Below, in pieces: positions 41,934-50,568 of a DNA stretch of 64,000 nt. This DNA is from Microbacterium testaceum (GTDB lineage Bacteria > Actinomycetota > Actinomycetes > Actinomycetales > Microbacteriaceae): the NCBI RefSeq assembly GCF_006539145.1, contig NZ_BJML01000001.1, forward strand, positions 558,001 through 622,000, given 5' to 3'. Each line of letters starts with the position of its first letter. Position 1 is the stretch's first letter. The translations under genes were made by a program, and so were the position numbers. The notes under the pieces were generated by a model that was given only the letters and a program-made list of their open reading frames with translations, ran no database searches and was not told where the DNA came from.

Positions 41934-42716
41934 TCACAGCTCGATCTCCTGCACGCTCCGCAGCTCCCGTGCGGCGATCGGGCGCAGCCCGCGTCGGATG
42001 AACGTGTCGGCAGCGGCCAGGGCGCCGACGTCGATACGTGCCGCTGTCGCGATGTCGGCGATCGGCGCCTGGAACGTGCGGAACGCCCCGAGCGGCGGCA
42101 CCGTCAGCCCCTGGCGCGTGTCGACGAGCGCGGTCTGATCGAGCACGAAACCGGCCGCGGCCAGCGTCTCGCCCTGCCGCCACGCCGCGATCTTCCAGAA
42201 CCGCAGCGGCACCTGGATGCCGCGGTACGGCGGATCGTCGTCGTCGAGCACCGGTGCCGTGAACACCGCCAGCCGCTGATCGGTGGTCTCGGCGTAGGAC
42301 AGGACGTGGTCTTCGAGCCCGAGCCACAGTTCTTTCGACTGGTTGAACCCGGCCGCTTGCGGCGCGGCGTTCGTGTAGAAGAACGTCGCCTCGGAGGCAT
42401 CCCGAGCCTCGGCTGCGGAGCCCCAGCCGGGATCGCGGCGGCGCACCAGGTGACCGCGGTCGAGGTCGTTGCGGCTGTACACCTCGGGTCCGGCCTGCGC
42501 GTCGTCAGGCACGCGCGGGTCGAGACGCCAATCGCCCGTCCGCGGTTGCTCGCGCAGGGTCGCGCCGTCGATCACGACGCCGGTGACCGCCGCGAATCGG
42601 CGCCGTTCGTCGAGCAGCACCGAGAATCTCGGATAGTCGAGCCGCGTGGTCGCCGCGGCGGGCGCGGGAAGCAGCAGGGGGATGCCGAGGAAGTCCGGAT
42701 CGTAGCCGTCGCTCAT
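41934..42716 (-). CDS. DNA/RNA non-specific endonuclease (NucA/NUC1 family)
   Basis: The 260-residue protein has the beta-beta-alpha metal nuclease signature DRGH in NDLDRGHLVRR, an upstream YPRFSVLLDERRR segment, and the downstream asparagine in FFYTNAAPQ and FNQSKELWLGLE that completes the His/Asn metal site. It has no signal peptide, unlike classical secreted NucA, so it is either cytosolic or exported by a non-classical route. Substrates would be single- or double-stranded nucleic acids. The gene has GGAGGT four bases before the ATG and is followed on the same strand by the truncated SnoaL-like remnant. Confidence 0.88.
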   Translation of the reverse strand: MSDGYDPDFLGIPLLLPAPAAATTRLDYPRFSVLLDERRRFAAVTGVVIDGATLREQPRTGDWRLDPRVPDDAQAGPEVYSRNDLDRGHLVRRRDPGWGSAAEARDASEATFFYTNAAPQAAGFNQSKELWLGLEDHVLSYAETTDQRLAVFTAPVLDDDDPPYRGIQVPLRFWKIAAWRQGETLAAAGFVLDQTALVDTRQGLTVPPLGAFRTFQAPIADIATAARIDVGALAAADTFIRRGLRPIAARELRSVQEIEL

Positions 42717-42762
42717 ACCTCCATCGTGCCGGTGACATCCGACATCGCGACAGACTGGGGCG

Positions 42763-43524
42763 ATGGAACAGCTCGTGAAGACCCGCGCCGACGCGCCCGC
42801 CGGATTCTTCGCCGCGGAAGCCGCGGGGCTGCGGTGGCTCGCGGCGGCCGGGGGAGCGCGTATCGCGCGGGTCATCGCCGTCGGCGACGACCGGATCGCC
42901 CTCGAGCGCATCGCGGAGGCCGCGCCGATGCGCGCGGCGGCGGCGGACTTCGGGGCGGCGCTCGCCGCGACCCACACGGCCGGGGCCGACGCCTTCGGCT
43001 CACCGCCGCCCGGATGGGAGGGGGACGTCTTCATCGGCCGGCGCCCGCAACCCGCGCGTCCCGAACCGACCTGGGGTGCGTTCTACGCGGCTCAACGCGT
43101 GGAGCCGTTCGTGCCCATCGCGGTCGCGGCGGGCAACCTGTCGGCATCCGGTGCCGAGGTCGTCCGACGGGCGTGCGCCCTGATCGCCGACGGCGCCTTC
43201 GACGACGACGAACCGCCCGCCCGCCTGCACGGCGACCTGTGGGCGGGCAACGTGCTCTGGGCTGCGGAGGGCGTCGTGCTGATCGACCCCGCGGCGCACG
43301 GCGGGCATCGCGAGACCGACCTCGCGATGCTGGAGCTGTTCGGGTGTCCGTTCCTCGACGACATCCTTGCCGCGTACGACACCGCACACCCCCTGCGGGA
43401 GGGATGGCGGGCCCGTGTGCCGCTCCATCAGCTGCACCCGCTCGCGGTGCACGCGGCGGGCCACGGCGCTTCGTACGGGCGGGCGCTCGTCCGTGCCGCG
43501 GAGCGGACGATCGCGTTGACGTGA
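42763..43524 (+). CDS. fructosamine kinase family protein
   Basis: The 253-residue protein has the kinase-like aminoglycoside phosphotransferase fold: catalytic HGDLWAGNVLW and the metal-binding aspartate in VLIDPAAHGGHRETDLAMLELFG (split at AHGGH). The wording matches bacterial fructosamine/ribulosamine 3-kinases, which phosphorylate glycated amines so that the sugar falls off. The N-terminal lobe is short. A weak CAGACT lies six bases before the ATG. It is divergent from the nuclease gene. Confidence 0.9.
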   Translation: MEQLVKTRADAPAGFFAAEAAGLRWLAAAGGARIARVIAVGDDRIALERIAEAAPMRAAAADFGAALAATHTAGADAFGSPPPGWEGDVFIGRRPQPARPEPTWGAFYAAQRVEPFVPIAVAAGNLSASGAEVVRRACALIADGAFDDDEPPARLHGDLWAGNVLWAAEGVVLIDPAAHGGHRETDLAMLELFGCPFLDDILAAYDTAHPLREGWRARVPLHQLHPLAVHAAGHGASYGRALVRAAERTIALT

Positions 43525-43542
43525 GGCGCGCGAAGTCCTCGT

Positions 43543-43561
43543 ATTGAGAAGCGTTATCAAT
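43543..43561. promoter_or_regulatory. Fur/Zur-like palindrome overlapping the chlI-like promoter
   Basis: ATTGAGAAGCGTTATCAAT has arms ATTGAGAA and TTATCAAT matching at 7 of 8 positions. The core TGA-AA-TT-TCA agrees with actinobacterial Zur/FurB boxes. It abuts the TATGAT -10 element, so bound protein would block RNA polymerase. Confidence 0.55.
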
Positions 43562-43566
43562 ATGAT
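43561..43566 (+). promoter_or_regulatory. -10 element deciding the chlI-like start
   Basis: TATGAT, 7 nt before the ATG at 43574; two further ATG codons overlap the element itself and are therefore unlikely starts. Confidence 0.6.
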
Positions 43567-43573
43567 GGATGCC

Positions 43574-44509
43574 ATGACGTCACCCGTCTTTCCCTTCACC
43601 GCCGTCGTCGGTCAGGACGGTCTGCGACACGCTCTCACGCTCTGCGCCGTCGATCCGGCAGTGGGAGGCGTGCTGGCGCTGGGCGACCGCGGAACGGGGA
43701 AGTCGACGACCGTGCGCGGGCTCGCTCAACTGCTCGCGCGGGAGGACCTCGACATGCCGGTCGTCGACCTGCCGCTCGGGGCGAGCGAAGACCGCGTGCT
43801 CGGATCGCTCGACATCGACCGGGCGCTCCGCGGTGAGATCGCCTATGCACCGGGCCTGCTCGCGGCGGCGCACGGCGGCATCCTGTACATCGACGAGGTC
43901 AATCTGCTCGACGACTACCTCGTCGACCTGCTGCTCGACGTCGCCGCCTCGGGGGTGAACACCGTCGAGCGCGACGGCATCAGTCACACGCACCCCGCGC
44001 GGTTCGTGCTCGTGGGCAGCGGCAATCCCGAGGAGGGCGAGCTGCGCCCCCAGCTGGAGGACCGCTTCGGACTGTCGACGCCGGTCGCGACGATCCGCGA
44101 CGTCGAGCAGCGGTGGGAGATCGTGCGCCGACGCTTGGCGTTCGAGCGCGATCCGCGCGGGTTCCTCGCGGAGTGGGCCGAGCGGGAGGAACGTCTCGCC
44201 GCGCGGATCCGCCTCGCTCGTGACCGGTGCGCCGACGTCGACCTCGAAGACGACCTGCTCGAGGCCGCCGTCCGCCTCTGCGTCGACGCGGGAGCGGTGG
44301 GGCACCGCGCGGAACTCGTCCTCGTGCGGGCCGCCCGGGCGGCCGCGGCGCTCGCGGGACGCCCCGCGGTCACCGTCCACGACCTCGCCGCCGTGGCGGT
44401 TCCCGCTCTGCAGCACCGCACTCCCCGCACCGCCCTCGAGCCGGTATCGGCCGCCGCCGCCCGCGTGCGGGTCGCCGCGACCGCGGTGCTGGGGCGGCGC
44501 GTTGCCTGA
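43574..44509 (+). CDS. magnesium-chelatase-like AAA+ ATPase (ChlI/BchI-like)
   Basis: The 311-residue AAA+ protein starts with the ChlI pattern FPFTAVVGQDGLRHAL. It has Walker A GDRGTGKST, Walker B ILYIDEVNLL, the sensor region VLVGSGNPEEGELRPQLEDRFG (split at NPEEG) and a C-terminal helical lid. ChlI works with ChlD to drive metal insertion into tetrapyrroles by a large subunit (ChlH or CobN). No such subunit is in the window, so a cobaltochelatase partner elsewhere or another VWA/AAA function is possible. A Fur/Zur-like palindrome at its promoter suggests metal control. Confidence 0.9.
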   Translation: MTSPVFPFTAVVGQDGLRHALTLCAVDPAVGGVLALGDRGTGKSTTVRGLAQLLAREDLDMPVVDLPLGASEDRVLGSLDIDRALRGEIAYAPGLLAAAHGGILYIDEVNLLDDYLVDLLLDVAASGVNTVERDGISHTHPARFVLVGSGNPEEGELRPQLEDRFGLSTPVATIRDVEQRWEIVRRRLAFERDPRGFLAEWAEREERLAARIRLARDRCADVDLEDDLLEAAVRLCVDAGAVGHRAELVLVRAARAAAALAGRPAVTVHDLAAVAVPALQHRTPRTALEPVSAAAARVRVAATAVLGRRVA

Positions 44510-46283
44510 GACGCGCATCGCTTCCCCCGATCGCTCCGTCGCCGCGACCGGCTCGCGCGCCGATGGTGGGGTGGCAGAGCTCCGCGCGGAGATCGCGGGA
44601 GACATCCCCCTCGCGCCCGCTGCTCACGCGGTGATCGAGGCGTGGCGCTCCGGTGCTCCGTTCGGTCTCGCACTGACGGGTGACCCCCAGCGCGCCGAGG
44701 AGGTCTTCCGCTCTCTGCGTCCGCAGGCCACCCGGGTCGTTCGGCGAGCGGATGCGGACGCGCCGTCCCCGGAGACCGCCCGGGTCCTCGCGCTGTGCCT
44801 CGAGGGGGCGACGCTGCCCCCCACCGTGCGCCGCCTCTGCACCGCCGTCGTCGACGTGGGCGGACGAGTGGCACCGGGGCGGAGGCCGGCGGGCGAGGAC
44901 GAAGCGGGGCTGTGGCGTCGTGTGATCAGGGTGCTGGCGGCGCACGGTGTGCGCGACGGAGCGATCGACGTCGCGGCCTGCGTCCTGGCATCCACCCTCG
45001 TCGCGGAGGGATGGAAAGGCGACCCCGTCACCCTCGTGCGCGCGATGGTCGCCGTCCCCCATGGGCGGGCGATGTGGCCGAACGGCGACAGCGACGGCGG
45101 AGGGGCGGACGGCGCGTCGGATGAGGAGCCGGACGGGACGGTTGCCGGTGACCCGTCCGGTGCGTCGACGGCGGCCTCGGAAGGGGATGCCGCCGACGAC
45201 GGCGAGGGAGAGACGGGGCCGGGAGGGAGCAGAGGCGAGGAGCAGCCCGCGGATGCGCGTGAAACCGCCGCGCCCGAGGCCGGCGACGGCGAAGAAGACG
45301 CGTCGGCGGACCCGGATCCCGCGACCGACGAGGCCGCGGAGGAAGTTCCCGACGCCTCCGCTGAGGACGGCGGCGAGGCGCTCCACGAGGCGGGCGACCC
45401 GCGTGCCCCGACGTCCGAAGCCGCGCCCGCCACCGCGTCGGCCGACGGGGCGCCCGAAGCCGGTGTGGTGACCCACGATCCCGACGAGAACCCCTTCGCG
45501 CGTGCCGTCGCGCTCGCCGACCCCACTTTGAGCGACACCGTGGTGCGAGCGACGGTGCGGGCGGGGCGGAGCGCCCGTCGCGGTGCGACGCGGGCGGGCG
45601 GCGGTCGGGGCCGGCCCGGTCGCGTCGTCGCCCTGGAGAGGGCGGGCGGGCGCATCGCGATCCTCCCCACGCTGCAACGTGCTCTGCGCCGGCACGCGAC
45701 GACCGGCGCGACGGGCGAGCTCGCCCTCGATCGCGACGACCTACGCGGGCGTCTGCGGAACGAGCCCACGGCATCGCACACGGTGATCGTGGTCGACGGC
45801 TCGTCGTCGATGGGAACGGCCGGAGCCGCGCACGCGCGCCGCGTCGCGGACGCTGCCCTCGCGCACGTGTACCGGGACCGGGGCGACGTGAGCATCGTGC
45901 TCGCGGCCGGGTCGTTCTCGCGTGTGGTGCAGCAACGGACCGCCCGGACATCCCGCGCCCGCGCGGCTCTCGAGCGCGCGAGCGCCGAGGGCGGGGGAGG
46001 CACACCCCTCGCGGATGCCGTGAGGTGCGCTCTGGAGCAGTTCGGGGACGCACCGCGCGAGCGCTGCCGTCTCGTGATCGTGAGCGATGGTCACGCGACG
46101 GTCGACCTCGTCGGACGCGCAGACCCGTCGACCGCGACGGCCGATCTTCGCGCCGAGCTCGATCGCGCGACGGCGCGCGCCGCGCGCACCGTGTTCGTAC
46201 CGCTCGATCCCCGCGGGTGGGCACCGCTGGAACGCACGCTCGCCCCGTTCCGCGCCGCGGGAGTCACGGTCTCTCCGGGCTGA
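44502..46283 (+). CDS. VWA-domain magnesium-chelatase-like protein (ChlD/BchD-like)
   Basis: The protein has three parts. A degenerate AAA-like N-terminal region (about 1-190) keeps FGLALTGDPQRAEEVFRSL but has no Walker motifs. A very acidic Asp/Glu/Ala/Pro-rich linker spans about 195-340. The C-terminal von Willebrand A domain has the MIDAS motif DGSSS at 432-436 and GGGGTPLADAV. This is the ChlD layout. It overlaps the chlI-like gene by eight bases if the TTG at 44502 is the start (593 residues); GTG at 44571 is an alternative. The two proteins should form one ATP-driven complex. Confidence 0.85.
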   Translation: MPETRIASPDRSVAATGSRADGGVAELRAEIAGDIPLAPAAHAVIEAWRSGAPFGLALTGDPQRAEEVFRSLRPQATRVVRRADADAPSPETARVLALCLEGATLPPTVRRLCTAVVDVGGRVAPGRRPAGEDEAGLWRRVIRVLAAHGVRDGAIDVAACVLASTLVAEGWKGDPVTLVRAMVAVPHGRAMWPNGDSDGGGADGASDEEPDGTVAGDPSGASTAASEGDAADDGEGETGPGGSRGEEQPADARETAAPEAGDGEEDASADPDPATDEAAEEVPDASAEDGGEALHEAGDPRAPTSEAAPATASADGAPEAGVVTHDPDENPFARAVALADPTLSDTVVRATVRAGRSARRGATRAGGGRGRPGRVVALERAGGRIAILPTLQRALRRHATTGATGELALDRDDLRGRLRNEPTASHTVIVVDGSSSMGTAGAAHARRVADAALAHVYRDRGDVSIVLAAGSFSRVVQQRTARTSRARAALERASAEGGGGTPLADAVRCALEQFGDAPRERCRLVIVSDGHATVDLVGRADPSTATADLRAELDRATARAARTVFVPLDPRGWAPLERTLAPFRAAGVTVSPG

Positions 46284-46287
46284 ACGA

Positions 46288-46319
46288 CGAGGGGCCCGGG
46301 CCGAGGCATCCCGGCCTCG
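46288..46319. terminator. hairpin between convergent chlD-like and dedA genes
   Basis: CGAGG/CCTCG and inner CCGGG/CCCGG stems around a 9-nt loop, usable from both strands. Confidence 0.45.
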
Positions 46320-46343
46320 CATCCGCGCCCACCGGCGCGGCCG

Positions 46344-46955
46344 TCACGCCTCGACGCTCGACCGGCGTCGCGCCCGCCGCGCCAGCACGAGATCGATGCC
46401 CACGCCGATCCCGACCGCGACGACGATCGACACGACGACCGCGACCACCGGTCCGCCCGGCACGACCGCGGCTACGACCGCACCGATCACTGCCTGGTAC
46501 GCCGCCCACGCCAGAGCCGCCAGCGCCGCGACGCCGAGGTAGCGCACCGGATTCACCCGCGCGGCCCCCGCCGCGAGATTGACGGCGAGCCGAGCGAAGG
46601 GCACGAACCGCGCCGTGAACAGCACGACGGCGGCGTTGCGCTCGAGGCGCGCCCGGGCCCACTCGAGCGCCGCGCGCACGCGGGGTCCGCGCATCCACGC
46701 CCAGCGTTCGACGCCGACGATGCGCCCCACCAGATAGCAACAGGCGTCTCCCGCGAAAGCGGCGAGCCCCGCGACCACGATGACTCCGGCCAACGGCGGC
46801 GTCCCGTGCGACACCGCCAACGCACCGAACGCCGTCACCGCGGCCTCTCCCGGCACGACGACCAGGAACGCGTCGGCGAACACGAGCGCCGCCATGCCGA
46901 GCAGGGCCCAGGGGCTCGCCGCGATCGCCTGCAGCCAGGCGTCGACTCCGTCCAT
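46344..46955 (-). CDS. DedA/SNARE-associated (VTT) family membrane protein
   Basis: The 203-residue protein has about five spans and the DedA-family core: VVVPGEAAVTAFG, GDACCYLVGRIVG, and the re-entrant RFVPFARLAVNLAAGAARVN (split at LAVNL) with its key arginines. DedA proteins move or flip lipids, for example undecaprenyl phosphate or phosphatidylethanolamine, and support membrane homeostasis. The ATG at 46955 begins just before the first span; upstream in-frame codons at 47030 add a non-family sequence. Confidence 0.88.
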   Translation of the reverse strand: MDGVDAWLQAIAASPWALLGMAALVFADAFLVVVPGEAAVTAFGALAVSHGTPPLAGVIVVAGLAAFAGDACCYLVGRIVGVERWAWMRGPRVRAALEWARARLERNAAVVLFTARFVPFARLAVNLAAGAARVNPVRYLGVAALAALAWAAYQAVIGAVVAAVVPGGPVVAVVVSIVVAVGIGVGIDLVLARRARRRSSVEA

Positions 46956-47088
46956 TCCGTCACTCTCCGCCGCCGATCGAGACGCCCCGCCGACGCGGCG
47001 GTGACCCCCAGGAGAGCATCCGGTGAACATCGCGAACGTCGGGCTCCCCGAGCTCCCGTGATGCCGATGCGCACCCCACCCTGGTCAC

Positions 47089-49056
47089 GTGAGAGTCGCG
47101 CTGCTGGCCGAATCCTTCCTCCCGCACATGAACGGGGTCACCGGTTCCGTCCTCCATGTCCTGCGCCATCTGGCCGAGGCGGGACACGAGACGCTCGTGA
47201 TCGCCCCCAAGTCCGGCGACGTCACCGCCGACCTGCACGGAGCCCGCACCGAGCTGCTGCGCTCCGTGCCGCTGCCGTCGTACCCCGAGGTGCGTGTCGT
47301 GTTCGCCCGCGCCGCACGCCTGGGCGCGCTGCTGCGCGATTTCGATCCCGACGTCGTGCACCTGGCATCGCCCTTCGTCCTCGGCTGGCAGGGGCTGGCC
47401 GCCGCCGACGCGCTCAAGATCCCCTCGGTCGCGGTGTACCAGACCGATGTCGTCGCCTATTCGCAGAAGTACGGCCTTCCGCACGCCACAGCCCTGGTCG
47501 CGGGGCACGTCTCGCGCCTGCACCGCCGCGCGACCCTCACGCTCGCCCCCTCGTCGGCCTCGACCCGGCAGCTCGAGGAGCTCGGGGTCGACCGCATCCG
47601 CCGGTGGGGCAGGGGAGTGGATGCCGTGCGTTTCGCCCCCGAGCACCGCGACGACGCGTGGCGCGCGCGGATCGCCCCGAACGGCGAACGCATCATCGGC
47701 TACGTGGGCCGCCTCGCCCCCGAGAAGCAGGTCGACGACCTGCGCACCCTCGCCGATCTGCCCGGTACGCGCCTGGTGATCGTGGGTGACGGACCGTCGC
47801 GTCCCGCTTTGGAGAAGGCGATCCCGGATGCCGTGTTCACCGGCCACCTGGGCGGTTCGCAGCTCGCATCGACCCTTGCGGGCTTCGATGTGTTCGTCCA
47901 TCCGGGGGAGAGCGAGACGTTCGGCCAGACCATTCAGGAGGCGCTTGCGAGCGGTGTCCCGGTCGTCGCCACCGGGGTCGGCGGACCGCTGGATCTCGTG
48001 CGTTCGAGCGTGGACGGGTGGTTGTACAGACCCGGCGACCTCGGCGATCTGCGGACGCGCGTGGCGGACCTCGTGGGAGACGAGGCGAAGCGTCGAGCCT
48101 TCGCGCGCGCGGCGCGCGGTTCGGTGGAGGGTCGGACGTGGTCGGCGCTGACCGGGGCGCTGATCGAGCACTACCACGACGCGGTGGCCCTCCGTCGCGT
48201 CGACGACAGTCTGCTGCGGCGCACGAGCCCGCGACCGGCGGGCACCGCGACTTCCCGGACCCGGGGGCAGTGGACGCGCTTCGTGGCGCTGGGCGACTCG
48301 CTCACGGAGGGGCTGTGCGACGCGTCGCGCATGCCGTCGGGCCAGTTCCGCGGGTGGGCCGACCGCCTCGCCGAGCTGCTCGCGGGCACGACGGATCAGG
48401 GGCCGTTCCGCTACGCGAACCTCGCCGTGCGAAGCCGGCGGGTGCGGCATCTGATCGATGAGCAGATCCCGGCCGCGCTCGAGTTGAAGCCCGATCTCGT
48501 GTCGATCCTCATCGGGGCGAACGATCTCGTCGGTCCCGCCCCCGTGCTGCCGGCGCTGGTGTCCGAGGTCGAGTCGGCGGTGCGGGCGCTTCGTCGCGGC
48601 GGCGCGGACGTGCTGCTGGTCACGACGTTCCTTCCGCAGCGGCCCGCGGCCCGCATCTTCGCTCGGCGCTTCGCGGCGTACAACGTGCACCTGCGCCGCA
48701 TCGCCGCGGAGCAGGGAGCGGTCCTGCTCGACCTCGAGGCCGTGGGCGAGATCGGTGAGGCGCCGATGTGGGCCGACGACCTGGTGCACCTCAGCTCCGC
48801 CGGACACCGCCTGGTCGCCTACCGGGCCGCGGAGGCGCTGGGCGTACCGGATGCGCGAGCGCTGCTCGGCCTCGACGAGGCTCTGCACGCCGACGACGCC
48901 GAGCGACCGAGCGGGACCTGGCTCACGCGCGACGCCCTGCCGTGGCTGTGGCGACGCGTGCGCGGGCGCACCGCCGGAGACGGGGTCGTCGCCAAGCACA
49001 CCGGTTACGTCGAGCTGCCGACCCGCGGTGACCGGCTGCGCGCCGACGCGGTCTGA
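47089..49056 (+). CDS. fusion: GT4 glycosyltransferase plus SGNH/GDSL hydrolase
   Basis: The N-terminal part (about 1-375) is a GT-B glycosyltransferase of the GT4/PimB-MgtA type: VALLAESFLPHMNGVTGSV, YVGRLAPEKQVDDL, and the donor-binding HPGESETFGQTIQEALASG (split at GQTI). The C-terminal part (about 395-600) is an SGNH hydrolase: block I FVALGDSLTEG with Ser404, GANDLVGP, and DDLVHLSSAGH with the catalytic Asp/His. The two are usually separate proteins. No stop or frameshift separates them; an Arg/Thr-rich 20-residue linker joins them. Mannosylation of a lipid or glycan and its deacylation could be linked in one chain. The start is GTG with no clear Shine-Dalgarno. Confidence 0.88.
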   Translation: MRVALLAESFLPHMNGVTGSVLHVLRHLAEAGHETLVIAPKSGDVTADLHGARTELLRSVPLPSYPEVRVVFARAARLGALLRDFDPDVVHLASPFVLGWQGLAAADALKIPSVAVYQTDVVAYSQKYGLPHATALVAGHVSRLHRRATLTLAPSSASTRQLEELGVDRIRRWGRGVDAVRFAPEHRDDAWRARIAPNGERIIGYVGRLAPEKQVDDLRTLADLPGTRLVIVGDGPSRPALEKAIPDAVFTGHLGGSQLASTLAGFDVFVHPGESETFGQTIQEALASGVPVVATGVGGPLDLVRSSVDGWLYRPGDLGDLRTRVADLVGDEAKRRAFARAARGSVEGRTWSALTGALIEHYHDAVALRRVDDSLLRRTSPRPAGTATSRTRGQWTRFVALGDSLTEGLCDASRMPSGQFRGWADRLAELLAGTTDQGPFRYANLAVRSRRVRHLIDEQIPAALELKPDLVSILIGANDLVGPAPVLPALVSEVESAVRALRRGGADVLLVTTFLPQRPAARIFARRFAAYNVHLRRIAAEQGAVLLDLEAVGEIGEAPMWADDLVHLSSAGHRLVAYRAAEALGVPDARALLGLDEALHADDAERPSGTWLTRDALPWLWRRVRGRTAGDGVVAKHTGYVELPTRGDRLRADAV

Positions 49057-49070
49057 GTCTCGAGTGCGCC

Positions 49071-50288
49071 TCAGTACCAGCCGGTGCGTTGGGAGTGATC
49101 CCACGCCCCGCACGGGGAGCCGTATCGCGAGCTGATGTACGACAGGCCCCAGGAGATCTGGGTGTTCGCGTTCGTGCGCCAGTCGAGGCCGAAAGCGGCC
49201 ATCTTGTCGCCGGGGAGCGCCTGGGGGATGCCGTAGGCGCCGCTGCCGCTGTTGTAGGCGTCGACCCGCCAGCTCGACTCGCGGTTCCACAGCGAGACGA
49301 GGCACGAGAACTGGTCGTCGCCCCAGCCGTACCGACCGATCGCGCCGCGGGCCGCGGAGCGGGCTTCGCCCGGGCTCATGACAGGGCCCGCCGGGGCGGT
49401 CGATCCGCCGGACCCGCTGCCCGCGCCGGAGCCGCCACCGGAGGTCGAGCCGCCCGATCCGCTGCCCGAATCCGAACCGTTGCCGGGTCCGCCCGACCCG
49501 CCTCCGACCGACGCCCCGCCGCCCGCGCCCGTAGCGGGTCCGCCCGCCGACCCGCCGGGCTGCTGCGCGTCGCGTTGCACCTTCTCCTGCTCGCGCGCCG
49601 CGCGTTCCTGAGCGGCGGTGGTCGCCCGCAGTGCCGCGAGCTGGGCGTACAGATCATCGAGACGCGCCTGCGCCGCCCGCACGGTCTCGGTCTCGGCGTC
49701 GGCGTCGCTCTGCGCCGTCGCGGCGGTGGCCCGTGCGTCGTCGGCGAGGCGCGCGGCTTCGTCGCGTGCCTGCTCGGCTTGTTCGCGCAAGGAGGTGGCG
49801 ACGTCGGCCGCGCTGCGGGCCCGGCCCGCGGTGCGTGCCGTGATCTCGGACACACGATCCAGGATGCCGAGCCGCTCGAGCAGCGAATCGGGATCGGCGT
49901 CCGTCAGGAGCTGCGCCACGAGGGGTCCGCCGCCCACGGTGCGGTACAACCGTGCGGCACTGGCTCCCGCGGCGGCGGCGCTGGAGGTCTCCGCGGCATC
50001 GGCCGCGGCGCTCTGCACGGTCAGCTCCGCCGCGCGCGCCGCGGTCCGTTCCGCCTGGAGGCGTGTCTGCTCGGCGACGGCCGACGCATCGAGGGCACGG
50101 TGTGACGCGGCTGCGGCATCGGCCTCCGCGGCATCCAATTCCTGCTTCACCTGGGCCACGGCGCTGTCGTCGACGACGGCGAGGGCACCGCCGGTGCGGA
50201 CGTCCGCCGAGGCGGGAGAGGGCACGAGGGCCGCGCCGGCGACGACGCACGCGAGAAGCGTGTGACTCATGCGACGAATGAGGCCCAT
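49071..50288 (-). CDS. secreted coiled-coil protein with C-terminal lysozyme-like domain
   Basis: The 405-residue protein has a Sec signal peptide (about 1-28, ending PSPASADV), a long Ala-rich coiled coil (about 40-215, with heptad-like ARLADDARA and QARLDDLYAQLAALR segments), a Gly/Ser-rich linker (about 225-300), and a C-terminal domain with SLWNRESSWR, SGSGAYGIPQALPGDKMA and ISWGLSYI. That last part is lysozyme/transglycosylase-like, with Glu in NRESSW as likely catalytic acid. The layout resembles actinobacterial cell-wall hydrolases with a PcsB-like regulatory coiled coil. The gene is convergent with the fusion gene. TAGCGT lies six bases before the ATG. Confidence 0.87.
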   Translation of the reverse strand: MGLIRRMSHTLLACVVAGAALVPSPASADVRTGGALAVVDDSAVAQVKQELDAAEADAAAASHRALDASAVAEQTRLQAERTAARAAELTVQSAAADAAETSSAAAAGASAARLYRTVGGGPLVAQLLTDADPDSLLERLGILDRVSEITARTAGRARSAADVATSLREQAEQARDEAARLADDARATAATAQSDADAETETVRAAQARLDDLYAQLAALRATTAAQERAAREQEKVQRDAQQPGGSAGGPATGAGGGASVGGGSGGPGNGSDSGSGSGGSTSGGGSGAGSGSGGSTAPAGPVMSPGEARSAARGAIGRYGWGDDQFSCLVSLWNRESSWRVDAYNSGSGAYGIPQALPGDKMAAFGLDWRTNANTQISWGLSYISSRYGSPCGAWDHSQRTGWY

Positions 50289-50294
50289 GAGGTC

Positions 50295-50300
50295 ACGCTA
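50295..50300 (-). promoter_or_regulatory. -10 element of the coiled-coil gene (leaderless)
   Basis: TAGCGT on the minus strand, 6 nt before the ATG at 50288. Confidence 0.5.
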
Positions 50301-50345
50301 GAGCACGATCCCGTGTGCTGCCCACCCCCGAACGGTGGTCGCTGA

Positions 50346-50351
50346 TAGGGT
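50346..50351 (+). promoter_or_regulatory. putative -10 element of pnp
   Basis: TAGGGT, which would start a leader of about 235 nt. Confidence 0.45.
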
Positions 50352-50392
50352 GAGGAAGGATGCCGCCTTGGCATCGGCTCAACTACATATGA

Positions 50393-50490
50393 GCTCACGG
50401 AGCAGGCCGGCAGACGCTGGTCCCCTGTGGTGGACTCCCCGTCGGATCGCCGGGTGGTCGTCTACTGGTGGCCAGTCGCCGGGAATTGCG
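50393..50490 (+). ncRNA. Actino-pnp-like cis-regulatory leader RNA
   Basis: The stretch with CAGACGCTGGTCCCCTGTGG and GGTCGTCTACTGGTGGCCAG resembles the Actino-pnp motif, a conserved structure in the 5' untranslated regions of actinobacterial exoribonuclease genes. AGACG (50412-50416) can pair with CGTCT (50459-50463) to close a domain. Its position upstream of pnp is exactly as expected. The boundaries are approximate and the match is from memory, not a covariance-model search. Confidence 0.55.
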
Positions 50491-50543
50491 GGCCGACTCG
50501 TCGGCGCGCCCTTTCTGCCTGTTCCTGCTCCTTCGCATGTCAG

Positions 50544-50568
50544 CTCGTCGCCCACACGGGGCGGCGAG
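50544..50568 (+). promoter_or_regulatory. hairpin just upstream of the pnp ribosome-binding site
   Basis: CTCGTCGCC (50544-50552) pairs with GGCGGCGAG (50560-50568), one G-U pair, 12 bases before AGGAGG. It could be a cleavage target for pnp autoregulation. Confidence 0.45.

Noticed and set aside
46960..49305. 781-codon minus-strand frame opposite the fusion gene
   Set aside because: No recognisable motifs; codon positions follow the plus-strand gene.
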